Position numbers and translations under genes: made by a program. A stretch of 43,129 bases of DNA, from assembly GCA_002339085.1 (NCBI GenBank), contig DDDX01000002.1:1-43129 (forward strand). Direction: 5' to 3'. The stretch is from Cellvibrionales bacterium UBA1969 (GTDB taxonomy: Bacteria > Pseudomonadota > Gammaproteobacteria > Pseudomonadales > UBA7434). Under the pieces are notes generated by a model that saw only the letters and a list, made by a program, of their open reading frames with translations, ran no database searches and was not told where the DNA came from. Shown here piece by piece: positions 9,308 through 16,621 of this stretch; positions within the stretch are counted from its first letter, which is position 1; every line of letters starts with the position of its first letter.

Positions 9308-9778
9308 TTAGCCGCCGATTTGGCTCTGCAAGTAATTTTCAATGCCAACTGTCTCGATTAACTTGAGTTGTGTTTCTATCCAATCAACATGTTCTTCTTC
9401 GGATTCAAGAATACTTTTCAGTAAATCTCGGCTGACAAAATCATTAATACCTTCACAGTAAATGATGGCTTCTCTCAAATCAGGAATAGCAATCATTTCA
9501 AGCTTCAAATCACAGGCTAACATTTCTTGGGTATTCTCCCCAATCATGAGCTGGCCGAGTTTTTGTAAATTGGGTAAACCTTCTAAAAAGAGAATTCGTT
9601 CGATCAGTTGGTCGGCATGTTTCATCTCATCAATGGACTCGTGGTACTCATAATCAGCTAATTGCTTAAAGCCCCAATCTTTGTACATGCGGGAGTGCAA
9701 AAAGTACTGATTAATCGCAATCAGCTCATTTGCCAGGATCTGGTTAAGGTGTGAAATGACATTAGCATCGCCTTGCAT
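9308..9778 (-). CDS. bfr: Bacterioferritin
   Basis: Iron-storage protein forming a 24-subunit shell that oxidises Fe(II) and stores Fe(III), with haem between subunits. The protein is 156 residues. All ferroxidase ligands are in place: Glu18, Glu51, His54, Glu94, Glu127 and His130. The haem-ligating Met52 is present, so this is a haem-binding Bfr type. ATG at 9778 is chosen because AAGGAGAG precedes it. A promoter fits upstream. Its 3' end is 13 bp from the end of rhlB, in convergent orientation. The Bfd partner is encoded upstream on the same strand. Confidence 0.96.
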   Translation of the reverse strand: MQGDANVISHLNQILANELIAINQYFLHSRMYKDWGFKQLADYEYHESIDEMKHADQLIERILFLEGLPNLQKLGQLMIGENTQEMLACDLKLEMIAIPDLREAIIYCEGINDFVSRDLLKSILESEEEHVDWIETQLKLIETVGIENYLQSQIGG

Positions 9779-9810
9779 GCTACTCTCCTTGATGTATGGA
9801 ATAAACAGCA

Positions 9811-9839
9811 ATTCTGCGCATCAATGAGGGCTATGTCAA
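9811..9839 (-). promoter_or_regulatory. Sigma-70-like promoter of bfr
   Basis: On the minus strand TTGACA (9834-9839) is followed after exactly 17 bases by CAGAAT (9811-9816), then about 30 bases of leader before the bfr start. The -35 is a perfect match and the -10 matches 4 of 6. A weak Fur-like stretch (about 9866-9880) lies further upstream, too poor to call separately. Confidence 0.6.
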
Positions 9840-9906
9840 GATAAGTTATTGATTTATAGAGTATTAATGAGAATGAGAGCGTTTTTCAATATGATAACTA
9901 TTGACT

Positions 9907-10110
9907 TCAAGCGGCATAAAAAAGTGGGTTGCTGTTCTGTTCTTTTTCGAAAACGGCTTCTTTTAACATTTTATTGGCCACTTCGAGACAGCATCCGCAA
10001 TTAGTGCCTAATGATAGATTTTGTTGTAACGCGCGCAAGCTATCAGCGCCACGGTGAATGGCTTGATCGATTTCGCTTTCAGTGATCCGGTTGCAAAGAC
10101 AAATGTACAT
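9907..10110 (-). CDS. bfd: Bacterioferritin-associated ferredoxin
   Basis: A 67-residue [2Fe-2S] protein that passes electrons to bacterioferritin to release stored iron. The four cluster cysteines expected for Bfd are present: Cys4 and Cys6 (MYICLCNRIT) and Cys38 and Cys41 (GTNCGCC, with an extra Cys40). It lies upstream of bfr on the same strand with a 128-bp gap, the same neighbourhood as bfd-bfrB in Pseudomonas. Expression is likely iron-repressed through the Fur-like site overlapping its promoter. Confidence 0.95.
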   Translation of the reverse strand: MYICLCNRITESEIDQAIHRGADSLRALQQNLSLGTNCGCCLEVANKMLKEAVFEKEQNSNPLFYAA

Positions 10111-10150
10111 AGTGTTGGTTAAAACCCAATTGAGGTAAGTGCTTGGCTTT

Positions 10151-10180
10151 ATTATACACTATTAACGCTAATCATTACCA
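10151..10180 (-). promoter_or_regulatory. Fur-like box overlapping the bfd promoter
   Basis: Minus strand: TGGTAATGATTAGCG (10166-10180) matches the 7-1-7 Fur consensus TGATAAT-N-ATTATCA at 11 of 14 positions. A perfect -10 hexamer TATAAT lies at 10151-10156, so the box covers the -35 area, where GGTAAT is a poor -35. This is the geometry of a Fur-repressed promoter. It sits about 40 bp upstream of the bfd start. Confidence 0.65.
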
Positions 10181-10231
10181 ATTGCAGATGGGTTTTATTA
10201 ACAGAGGGTATAGTTTCTTAATCGTATTAGT

Positions 10232-10260
10232 AAAAAAGCTAATTTAATAAGGCACTTAGC
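10232..10260 (-). terminator. Possible rho-independent terminator after rnt
   Basis: On the minus strand GCTAA (10256-10260) and TTAGC (10238-10242) can pair, and six T residues follow directly (10232-10237). The stem has only five pairs and a 13-base loop, so it is weak. Confidence 0.35.
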
Positions 10261-10941
10261 TCATTTATTTGGGGCAGGGGGTGGCCAACCACCCATGGCT
10301 TTCCAGCGGTTAACCATGTAACAGAATAAGTCGGCAGTTTTTTCTGTGTCATAACGGGCGCTGTGGGCATCGTCATTATCAAAGGGAATACCGGCTTCGA
10401 AGCAGGCTTTAGCGAGAACGGTTTGTCCCAGAGTTAAACCGGCTAAAGAAGCGGTATCGAAGCTAGAAAAAGGATGAAAAGGGCTGCGCTTAATGTCACA
10501 ACGTTCAGTGGCGGCATTTAAAAAATTCTGATCAAAGGCCGCATTGTGGGCAACAATAATGGCGCGCTTACAGCTCATCGTTTTCATTGCTTTGCGGACA
10601 TGGCCGAATAAGTCGGTCAAAACCTCTGTTTCAGCTTGTGAGGGGCGCAGTGGATGGTCGGGTTTAATGCCCGTGAATTCGAGTGAGGCAGGTTCAATAT
10701 TAGCCCCCTCAAAGGGTTTGACATGATAGCTATAAGTATCGCCAGGGTAGACGTTGCCAGTGTCATCCATTTGGATGATCGTTGCGGCAATTTCTAGCAT
10801 GGCATCGGTGCTGGCATTAAAGCCGCCAGTTTCAATATCAATGACAATAGGTAAGTAGCCGCGAAATCGGTGTTCCATTTTATGCACATCTTTCGGTTCT
10901 GGGTTACTAATCTTGTTACTCACTCTGTTGTTAAGCGCCAT
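10261..10941 (-). CDS. rnt: Ribonuclease T
   Basis: 3'-5' exoribonuclease of the DEDDh family that trims the 3' ends of tRNAs and other stable RNAs. The protein is 226 residues. Catalytic residues: Asp35 and Glu37 (IDIETGGF), Asp137 (HNAAFDQNF), and His193 and Asp198 (HSARYD). The start overlaps the end of pyrC by 22 bp, so the two genes are probably co-transcribed, as in Pseudomonas. An internal Met22 could be an alternative start. Confidence 0.95.
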   Translation of the reverse strand: MALNNRVSNKISNPEPKDVHKMEHRFRGYLPIVIDIETGGFNASTDAMLEIAATIIQMDDTGNVYPGDTYSYHVKPFEGANIEPASLEFTGIKPDHPLRPSQAETEVLTDLFGHVRKAMKTMSCKRAIIVAHNAAFDQNFLNAATERCDIKRSPFHPFSSFDTASLAGLTLGQTVLAKACFEAGIPFDNDDAHSARYDTEKTADLFCYMVNRWKAMGGWPPPAPNK

Positions 10942-11966
10942 AAAATATTCTGCCCAGCGCGAAGCGGAATCAATTGACCGTCAGCCATTGGTAAATGTGC
11001 TGGAACTTGCCAGTTAGATTTTTCTAAAGTAATGGTGCCCGTATTGCGCGGCAGTCGATAAAAGTCGGCACCGTAAAAGCTTGCGAAGCCTTCTAGTTTA
11101 TCCAGCGCATTCATGCTTTCAAATGCCTCTGCATATAATTCAATCGCTGCATGTGCGGTATAAGCGCCTGCACAGCCGCAAGCACTTTCTTTATTGCTTT
11201 GGGTATGTGGGGCTGAGTCGGTGCCAAGAAAGAATTTTTTATTGCCACTAGTCGCTGCTTTAAGCAAAGCCTCTTGATGATTTTGCCGTTTCAATATAGG
11301 TAGGCAGTAATAATGGGGACGGATACCGCCGGCCAGCATATCATTGCGATTATAAAGTAGGTGATGTGCAGTAATGGTAGCGACAATATTGTCGCTGCTG
11401 GCTTTAACAAATTCAACGGCTTGTTCTGTTGTGATATGTTCAAACACGATACGTAAAGCGGGAAAATCACTGACAACTTGTTTAAGTATTGTTTCAATAA
11501 AAAGCGCTTCGCGATCAAAAATATCAACATCACTATGAGTCACTTCGCCATGAATAGCCAACACCATGCCGGTTTTTTGCATGGCCTCAAGTGCGGGATA
11601 GATTTTTTTGATATCGGTCACGCCGCTCTCAGAATTAGTTGTGGCACCGGCTGGATAAAGCTTTGCCGCATACACTACGCCAGAGGCTTGTGCCGCTTCT
11701 ATAGCGGCTGCCGTGGTTAGATCCGTGAGATATAGCACCATTAAGGGATCAAGCGATAGATGCTTATCAACCGCTGCGACAATACGATTGCGGTAGGTTT
11801 CAGCCTCAACAGCATTGGTGACGGGCGGCACAAGATTAGGCATCACAATAACGCGGTTAAATTGTTTGGCCGCATCGTTTGCGGTGCGTCTTAGTGCATC
11901 GCCATCTCTAAGGTGGATATGCCAATCGTCGGGTTGAGTGAGTGTTAGAATAGTCTTTGAGGTCAT
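10920..11966 (-). CDS. pyrC: Dihydroorotase (class II)
   Basis: Zinc amidohydrolase that interconverts N-carbamoyl-aspartate and dihydroorotate in pyrimidine synthesis. The protein is 348 residues. The binuclear zinc site is complete and falls at E. coli numbering: His16 and His18 (DDWHIHLRDG), the carboxylated Lys102, His139, His177 and Asp250. The substrate-binding segment LRDG is intact. It is upstream of rnt on the same strand and divergent from motY. Confidence 0.97.
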   Translation of the reverse strand: MTSKTILTLTQPDDWHIHLRDGDALRRTANDAAKQFNRVIVMPNLVPPVTNAVEAETYRNRIVAAVDKHLSLDPLMVLYLTDLTTAAAIEAAQASGVVYAAKLYPAGATTNSESGVTDIKKIYPALEAMQKTGMVLAIHGEVTHSDVDIFDREALFIETILKQVVSDFPALRIVFEHITTEQAVEFVKASSDNIVATITAHHLLYNRNDMLAGGIRPHYYCLPILKRQNHQEALLKAATSGNKKFFLGTDSAPHTQSNKESACGCAGAYTAHAAIELYAEAFESMNALDKLEGFASFYGADFYRLPRNTGTITLEKSNWQVPAHLPMADGQLIPLRAGQNILWRLTTE

Positions 11967-12087
11967 CGCGTGCCTGTATTTAAGAGAAATATAACATATT
12001 TCACGGTTATGAGGACAGAGAAATTATCTTCATGACAGCATCAATGACGATTGTAGACTAAAATTGATAAACGATGTGATTAACAAA

Positions 12088-12125
12088 GCTAGTCACTCGA
12101 AAATTTAATTACTCAAGTGACTGGT
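12088..12125 (+). promoter_or_regulatory. Inverted repeat upstream of motY
   Basis: AGTCACT (12091-12097) and AGTGACT (12116-12122) form a perfect 7-bp dyad around an 18-base AT-rich spacer. Flanking bases extend the pairing to 10 with G-U wobbles. It lies between the divergent pyrC and motY genes. It could be an operator or an RNA hairpin in the motY leader. No protein can be assigned. Confidence 0.4.
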
Positions 12126-12213
12126 ACTAAGATTTACAACAATGCCGTTAGCGCCATCGAAGTCAATGACCTCATTCCTGGAGCACGGCAGACGAGAGCC
12201 TAGGAGAATACGT

Positions 12214-13107
12214 ATGCAACGATTTAAAATGTTTTACTGGCTGATTTTAGGCCTTGTGGTCAATCCCGTTCAGGCAAATCATTATCAAGCCGCTATGGAC
12301 CAGTCACAATGGTTAGTTTCAAGTCATCTATTGTCTTGTCATATGAGTCAGGAAATCCCTGGTTTCGGTAGTGCGTATTTTGAACAACCGGCAGGTGAAT
12401 CGCTGCAGTTTTACTTGGCCAGTCACCAGCATGTCATGTTAAAAGGTAAGGCATCACTGCGATCGTTAGCACCGGTTTGGAATCCTACTATTGAGGGGCG
12501 AGAGTTTGGTCTGATTGACGTACAGTCGGGGTCTAGGCCTATTCAGCTAGAGGCTGAACTAGCGTTGCAATTATTAAACGAACTTTATATTGGTCGCACG
12601 CCTCAGTTTCTTCGTCGCGCGATCGGCATACATAGCACTGCTGAACCAGAGAGCGTTGAGGTGGGACTGTCGGCGGTGAACTTTCGAAGTTCGTTTGCTA
12701 GTTACCAACAATGCTTAGAACAGCTAATGCCGGTAACCTTGTCTGAGTTGAGTCGTTCAAGGTTACTCTTCTTACCCAATGAATCGTCTTTAAATGAGGC
12801 TTCACTGGCTTGGTTGGCCACCTTAGTAGAGTTTATTAAGCGTGACGATCAATTGGAGTCTGTCTTTATCGATGGTTATACCGATAACAGTCACTCAGCC
12901 CGATACAACCAGGGACTATCGAAAAGACGTGCCGAAGCTGTTCAAGATTTCTTTCTTCAGCAGGGAGTCAGTGCCGACCTTATTCTACTTCGGTTTCACG
13001 GTGAGCGGTTTCCTATCGCAAGCAATGAAAATCCTGAGGGGCGTGAGCAAAACCGACGAGTGACGATTCGTTTGCAACGTCAGACCCCCAGATTCGCTCA
13101 ACGCTAA
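12214..13107 (+). CDS. motY: Sodium-type flagellar motor T-ring protein MotY (OmpA-like)
   Basis: Periplasmic component of the flagellar T-ring that helps anchor stator units around the motor. The protein is 297 residues from ATG 12214, which follows AGGAGA. A signal peptide is predicted (MFYWLILGLVV then cleavage near QANHY). The N-terminal region has the MotY-type VGLSAVNF, and the C-terminal OmpA-like peptidoglycan-binding domain contains IDGYTDN and EGREQNRRV. The call is by family resemblance and by position next to pyrC and argG, as in Pseudomonas. No other flagellar gene is in the window. Confidence 0.85.
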   Translation: MQRFKMFYWLILGLVVNPVQANHYQAAMDQSQWLVSSHLLSCHMSQEIPGFGSAYFEQPAGESLQFYLASHQHVMLKGKASLRSLAPVWNPTIEGREFGLIDVQSGSRPIQLEAELALQLLNELYIGRTPQFLRRAIGIHSTAEPESVEVGLSAVNFRSSFASYQQCLEQLMPVTLSELSRSRLLFLPNESSLNEASLAWLATLVEFIKRDDQLESVFIDGYTDNSHSARYNQGLSKRRAEAVQDFFLQQGVSADLILLRFHGERFPIASNENPEGREQNRRVTIRLQRQTPRFAQR

Positions 13108-13293
13108 AGCAGAAATCAGCAAATTGTGTAATTAATGGCGCTCTAACTCCTCTATTTAGTGTTAGCTGCGGCGATTTTTCGATAGACTTATGCTTTATTT
13201 CAGCACCATGGTCGAAAGTCTAATTCGCTAAAATAGCGATCAGGCAAAATGACCACTTCTTGGATTCTATTTTTAAGGCGATGAAGTAGCACT

Positions 13294-14508
13294 ATGAGTG
13301 ATATTAAAAAAGTAGTTTTGGCGTATTCCGGTGGACTAGATACTTCGGTGATCGTGAAATGGTTACAAGAAACCTATCATTGTGAAGTGGTGACCTTTAC
13401 CGCGGATATAGGGCAAGGTGAGGAGGTCGAGCCGGCCAGATCGAAAGCCCAGGCGCTAGGCGTAAAAGAAATTTATATCGATGATATGCGTGAAGAGTAT
13501 GTGCGCGATTATGTTTTCCCTATGTTTCGAGCTAATGCCATATATGAGGGTGAGTATTTATTAGGAACGTCGATCGCCCGCCCTTTGATTGCCAAGCGCA
13601 TGATTGATATTGCCAACGAAACCGGTGCTGATGCGATTTCACACGGTGCAACGGGCAAAGGCAATGATCAAGTACGATTTGAACTCGGTGCTTATGCGCT
13701 CAAACCCGGTGTTAAGGTTATAGCGCCCTGGCGAGAGTGGGATCTTAACTCGCGCGATAAGCTTTTGAGTTACTGTGAACAACACAATATACCTGTTGAA
13801 ATGAAGCGCGGAAAAAAATCGCCTTACTCAATGGATGCTAATTTACTGCATATTTCTTACGAGGGCGGTAATTTAGAAGATCCATGGTCGCCCGCTGAAG
13901 ATGATATGTGGCGTTGGTCTGTGGCTCCAGAAGACGCACCTGATACTCCGACGTACCTTGAACTTAGTTATCAACAAGGAGATATTATCGCAATTGATGG
14001 GGTAGCAAAAACCCCCGCAGAAGTGTTAACTGAATTAAATGCTATTGGCGGTGCGAATGGTATTGGTCGATTGGATATTGTCGAAAATCGTTACGTGGGA
14101 ATGAAGTCTAGAGGTTGCTATGAAACACCCGGCGGAACTATCATGATGCGCGCTCACCGCGCGATTGAATCGATTACGCTAGATCGAGAAGTCGCACATT
14201 TAAAGGATGAGTTGATGCCGCGTTATGCGTCGTTAATTTATAATGGCTACTGGTGGTCACCGGAACGAAAAATGTTACAAATTGCGATTGATGAGTCACA
14301 GCGATGTGTCAATGGTGTGGTGCGATTAAAGTTATACAAAGGTAATGTCATTATCGAAGGGCGCAAGTCGGATGACAGCTTATTCGATGAGGCAATAGCC
14401 ACTTTTGATGACGATAATGGCGCCTATAACCAACAAGATGCTGAAGGGTTTATTAAGTTGAACGCACTTAGAATGCGAATTGCATCTAATAAAGGCCGAG
14501 AATTATAA
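13294..14508 (+). CDS. argG: Argininosuccinate synthase
   Basis: Condenses citrulline and aspartate using ATP in arginine synthesis. The protein is 404 residues, the usual length of this type. The ATP pyrophosphatase P-loop SGGLDTS is at 12-18. ATGKGNDQVRFE and the segment with MKRGKKSPYSMD carry the citrulline and aspartate contacts. It stands alone between motY and a strong terminator. Confidence 0.98.
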   Translation: MSDIKKVVLAYSGGLDTSVIVKWLQETYHCEVVTFTADIGQGEEVEPARSKAQALGVKEIYIDDMREEYVRDYVFPMFRANAIYEGEYLLGTSIARPLIAKRMIDIANETGADAISHGATGKGNDQVRFELGAYALKPGVKVIAPWREWDLNSRDKLLSYCEQHNIPVEMKRGKKSPYSMDANLLHISYEGGNLEDPWSPAEDDMWRWSVAPEDAPDTPTYLELSYQQGDIIAIDGVAKTPAEVLTELNAIGGANGIGRLDIVENRYVGMKSRGCYETPGGTIMMRAHRAIESITLDREVAHLKDELMPRYASLIYNGYWWSPERKMLQIAIDESQRCVNGVVRLKLYKGNVIIEGRKSDDSLFDEAIATFDDDNGAYNQQDAEGFIKLNALRMRIASNKGREL

Positions 14509-14528
14509 GACTTTTTATTGATGTTAAA

Positions 14529-14565
14529 AAATCGGCAAGAGGTTAACTTCTTACCGGTTTTTTTT
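14529..14565 (+). terminator. Rho-independent terminator of argG
   Basis: A hairpin between AATCGGCAAGAGGTT and AACTTCTTACCGGTT (one C-A mismatch and G-U wobbles) is followed by nine T residues. It begins about 20 bases after the argG stop. Confidence 0.8.
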
Positions 14566-14647
14566 GTGGTTTACGTTGCAGTGTCCGTCGATGCATGCCA
14601 AGCGATGCAGCCATCTATTAAAAATAACGTCTAAACTCAGACCTATC

Positions 14648-15280
14648 TTAGCTAGTAATTGCCTCGCGCAAGTCAGTAATGGTTTTTTCTTCATCTTCAG
14701 TCACCAGCAAGCCATCAATACCTAAGGCTTCGGCAGCAATTAAATTGCCTTCAAAATCGTCTAAGAATAACACTTCATTTGGCTTAACATTAGCGCGCTC
14801 TAGCGCTATTTGATAAATTTTAGGGTCCGGTTTACGCACACCTTCTTCGCAAGAGTCGATAATATGGTCGAAAATCTCGCTCGTAGGAATGAGATTGCGC
14901 CATCCTTCGCCAAATTCTTTGACATTATTGGTTACGCAGACGGTGGTGAATCCTGCGGGGCGAAGGGTTAAAGCATAGTCGGCGAGTTTTTCTCTAACGC
15001 CGCCTTTGCTGCCCATTGAAGCAAATACTTCATAGATATCAGCCTCAAAACCTTTATTGGCGCCCAGTTCGATAATCAATTGGCGGGCTTGTTCGAGGGT
15101 AATTTCTCCTCTTTCCATGCGGTGCCAAGGATGATCGCCATCAACCCCATACTGGCCGAGTAGTGTCTCAGCAAAAAGATCGGCATCGGTGCCTTGTTGA
15201 ATGGCAAAATCAGTAATTGCATGAAACGGAGAAGCGGTAAATACACCGCCAAAATCAAAAAAAATTGCTTGATAAGACAT
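14648..15280 (-). CDS. HAD-superfamily (IA) hydrolase
   Basis: A 210-residue haloacid-dehalogenase-like hydrolase, probably a small-molecule phosphatase. Motif I is FFDFGGV with nucleophile Asp9. The usual second Asp is Gly11, as in DxG-type members such as the YihX and epoxide-hydrolase-N-terminal groups. Motif II is VTNN (Thr117), motif III Lys150 in RKPDP, and motif IV DD at 174-175. A helical cap lies at about 16-95. The substrate cannot be told. It converges on argG and is divergent from the iron transporter. Confidence 0.8.
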   Translation of the reverse strand: MSYQAIFFDFGGVFTASPFHAITDFAIQQGTDADLFAETLLGQYGVDGDHPWHRMERGEITLEQARQLIIELGANKGFEADIYEVFASMGSKGGVREKLADYALTLRPAGFTTVCVTNNVKEFGEGWRNLIPTSEIFDHIIDSCEEGVRKPDPKIYQIALERANVKPNEVLFLDDFEGNLIAAEALGIDGLLVTEDEEKTITDLREAITS

Positions 15281-15385
15281 AATTCAATTAACTCTTAAAG
15301 GTAAAAAATCATTACAGGCTATTCTAATCTAAGCTTCTATACCAATCATATTGATGGCTGATTAATCTTAATTCAGCATAGCTTA

Positions 15386-15405
15386 AATGAGAATAGATTG
15401 CATTT
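15386..15405 (+). promoter_or_regulatory. Fur-like box upstream of the iron ABC transporter
   Basis: AATGAGAATAGATTGCATTT has the shape of a Fur site: AATGAGAAT on one side and ATTGCATTT on the other, an imperfect palindrome. It is about 80 bp upstream of the binding-protein start. Against the strict 7-1-7 consensus it matches 9 of 14, so it is moderate support. Confidence 0.5.
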
Positions 15406-15486
15406 CAGTATTAAAAGTGATCCAATGATCGCCGACTATTAATGTACTTTGTCTTCGTAATCAGCAGAAACTCTCAGAGAGATAGC

Positions 15487-16560
15487 ATGAGAACTAATCA
15501 ATTAAAAGCTAGCTTAAGATATTTACTTGCCACCATAGTGGCTGGGTTGTTAGCGGCTTGTACTGCTGATCAAGATGTGGAAGAAGCCACTCAAGCGGCG
15601 AATACTGACCATTTATCAGAGCCTATTGTAGTTTATTCCTCGCGTAAGCAGCATCTCATTGAACCTGTTTTTGAGCAGTTTACCCAGCAGACTGGAATTA
15701 CGGTGGAATATACCACCGACAAGGCTGGCGTCTTAATCGAACGAATCAAGATAGAGGGGCAAAATACGCCTGCCGACCTATTAATTACCGTCGATGCAGG
15801 TAATTTAGGCTATGCTGCGGCTGAGGGTATCTTTCAAGCCATTAACTCCGCCGTGATTAATGAAACGGTTGCGCCGCATTTGCGCGATGAACAGGACTTA
15901 TGGACCGGTTTATCACTGCGTGCTAGAACCATTGTTTACAGTACTGAACGTGTTAAGCCAGATGATTTATCTACTTATCAAGGCCTGGGAGAGTCGCAGT
16001 GGCAAGGACGACTCTGTTTGCGAACGTCAAAAAAAGTCTATAACCAGTCATTAGTTGCGATGCTTATCGCCGAGCAAGGCGAAGTTAAGGCAGAGCAAAC
16101 TGTGGCGGCATGGATAGCTAATTTAGCGATTAGCCCTACTTCCAACGACACCAAGGTGATGCAGGCAATTGCGGCCGGCCAGTGCGATGTAGGTATTGTG
16201 AATACTTATTACTTCGGTCGATTAGAGGCTAAAAACCCTGACTTACCCTTAGCTTTGTTTTGGCCCAATCAGTCGGAAGCCGAAAATTCTGGCGTTCATG
16301 TGAACGTGTCGGGCGCAGGCATTTTGAAGTACAGTAATAATCCTGATCAAGCGCGCCGCTTACTCGAGTGGTTGGCAACAGAGCAAGCACAAGCTTTGTT
16401 TGCGGGTTTGAATAAAGAGTACCCGGTCATTAGTCATGGCGCTATTGATCCTCAGGTGAGTGCTTGGGGTGCATTTAAGCAAAGCCCATTAGCGCTGAGC
16501 AAGGCCTTCCAATTGCAGCCCGCGGCGGTCAAGTTAATGGATCGTGTGAGCTATAAATAG
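15487..16560 (+). CDS. Fe(III) ABC transporter substrate-binding lipoprotein (FbpA/FutA-like)
   Basis: Periplasmic ferric-iron binding protein of an FbpABC-type importer. The protein is 357 residues from ATG 15487 (upstream GAGAGAT). The N-terminus is a lipoprotein signal with lipobox LLAAC, Cys25. Unlike classical soluble FbpA, it should be lipid-anchored. The body begins IVVYSSRKQ and contains the paired iron-ligand tyrosines in VNTYYFGRL (Tyr241, Tyr242). A preceding Fur-like box suggests iron repression. The permease and ATPase genes follow. Confidence 0.9.
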   Translation: MRTNQLKASLRYLLATIVAGLLAACTADQDVEEATQAANTDHLSEPIVVYSSRKQHLIEPVFEQFTQQTGITVEYTTDKAGVLIERIKIEGQNTPADLLITVDAGNLGYAAAEGIFQAINSAVINETVAPHLRDEQDLWTGLSLRARTIVYSTERVKPDDLSTYQGLGESQWQGRLCLRTSKKVYNQSLVAMLIAEQGEVKAEQTVAAWIANLAISPTSNDTKVMQAIAAGQCDVGIVNTYYFGRLEAKNPDLPLALFWPNQSEAENSGVHVNVSGAGILKYSNNPDQARRLLEWLATEQAQALFAGLNKEYPVISHGAIDPQVSAWGAFKQSPLALSKAFQLQPAAVKLMDRVSYK

Positions 16561-16586
16561 TGGCTGAAATAGTGGTTGAAAAGGCA

Positions 16587-16609
16587 CAGATCTTTCCGGT
16601 GAAGATCTG
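16587..16609 (+). promoter_or_regulatory. Intercistronic hairpin between binding-protein and permease genes
   Basis: CAGATCTT (16587-16594) and AAGATCTG (16602-16609) form a perfect 8-bp stem with a 7-base loop. No T-run follows, so it is not a terminator. It lies 12 bases before the permease start, which has a poor Shine-Dalgarno. Such hairpins commonly protect upstream mRNA or lower downstream translation. Confidence 0.6.
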
Positions 16610-16621
16610 CTAAAGTGCAGT

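Noticed and set aside
9866..9880. Second Fur box upstream of bfr
   Set aside because: Only about half of the consensus positions match, and no dyad is evident.
12128..12151. Sigma-28 type promoter (TAAGATTT and GCCGTTAG) for motY
   Set aside because: The two elements are separated by 8 bases rather than the 11 of the consensus, and the -10 is imperfect.
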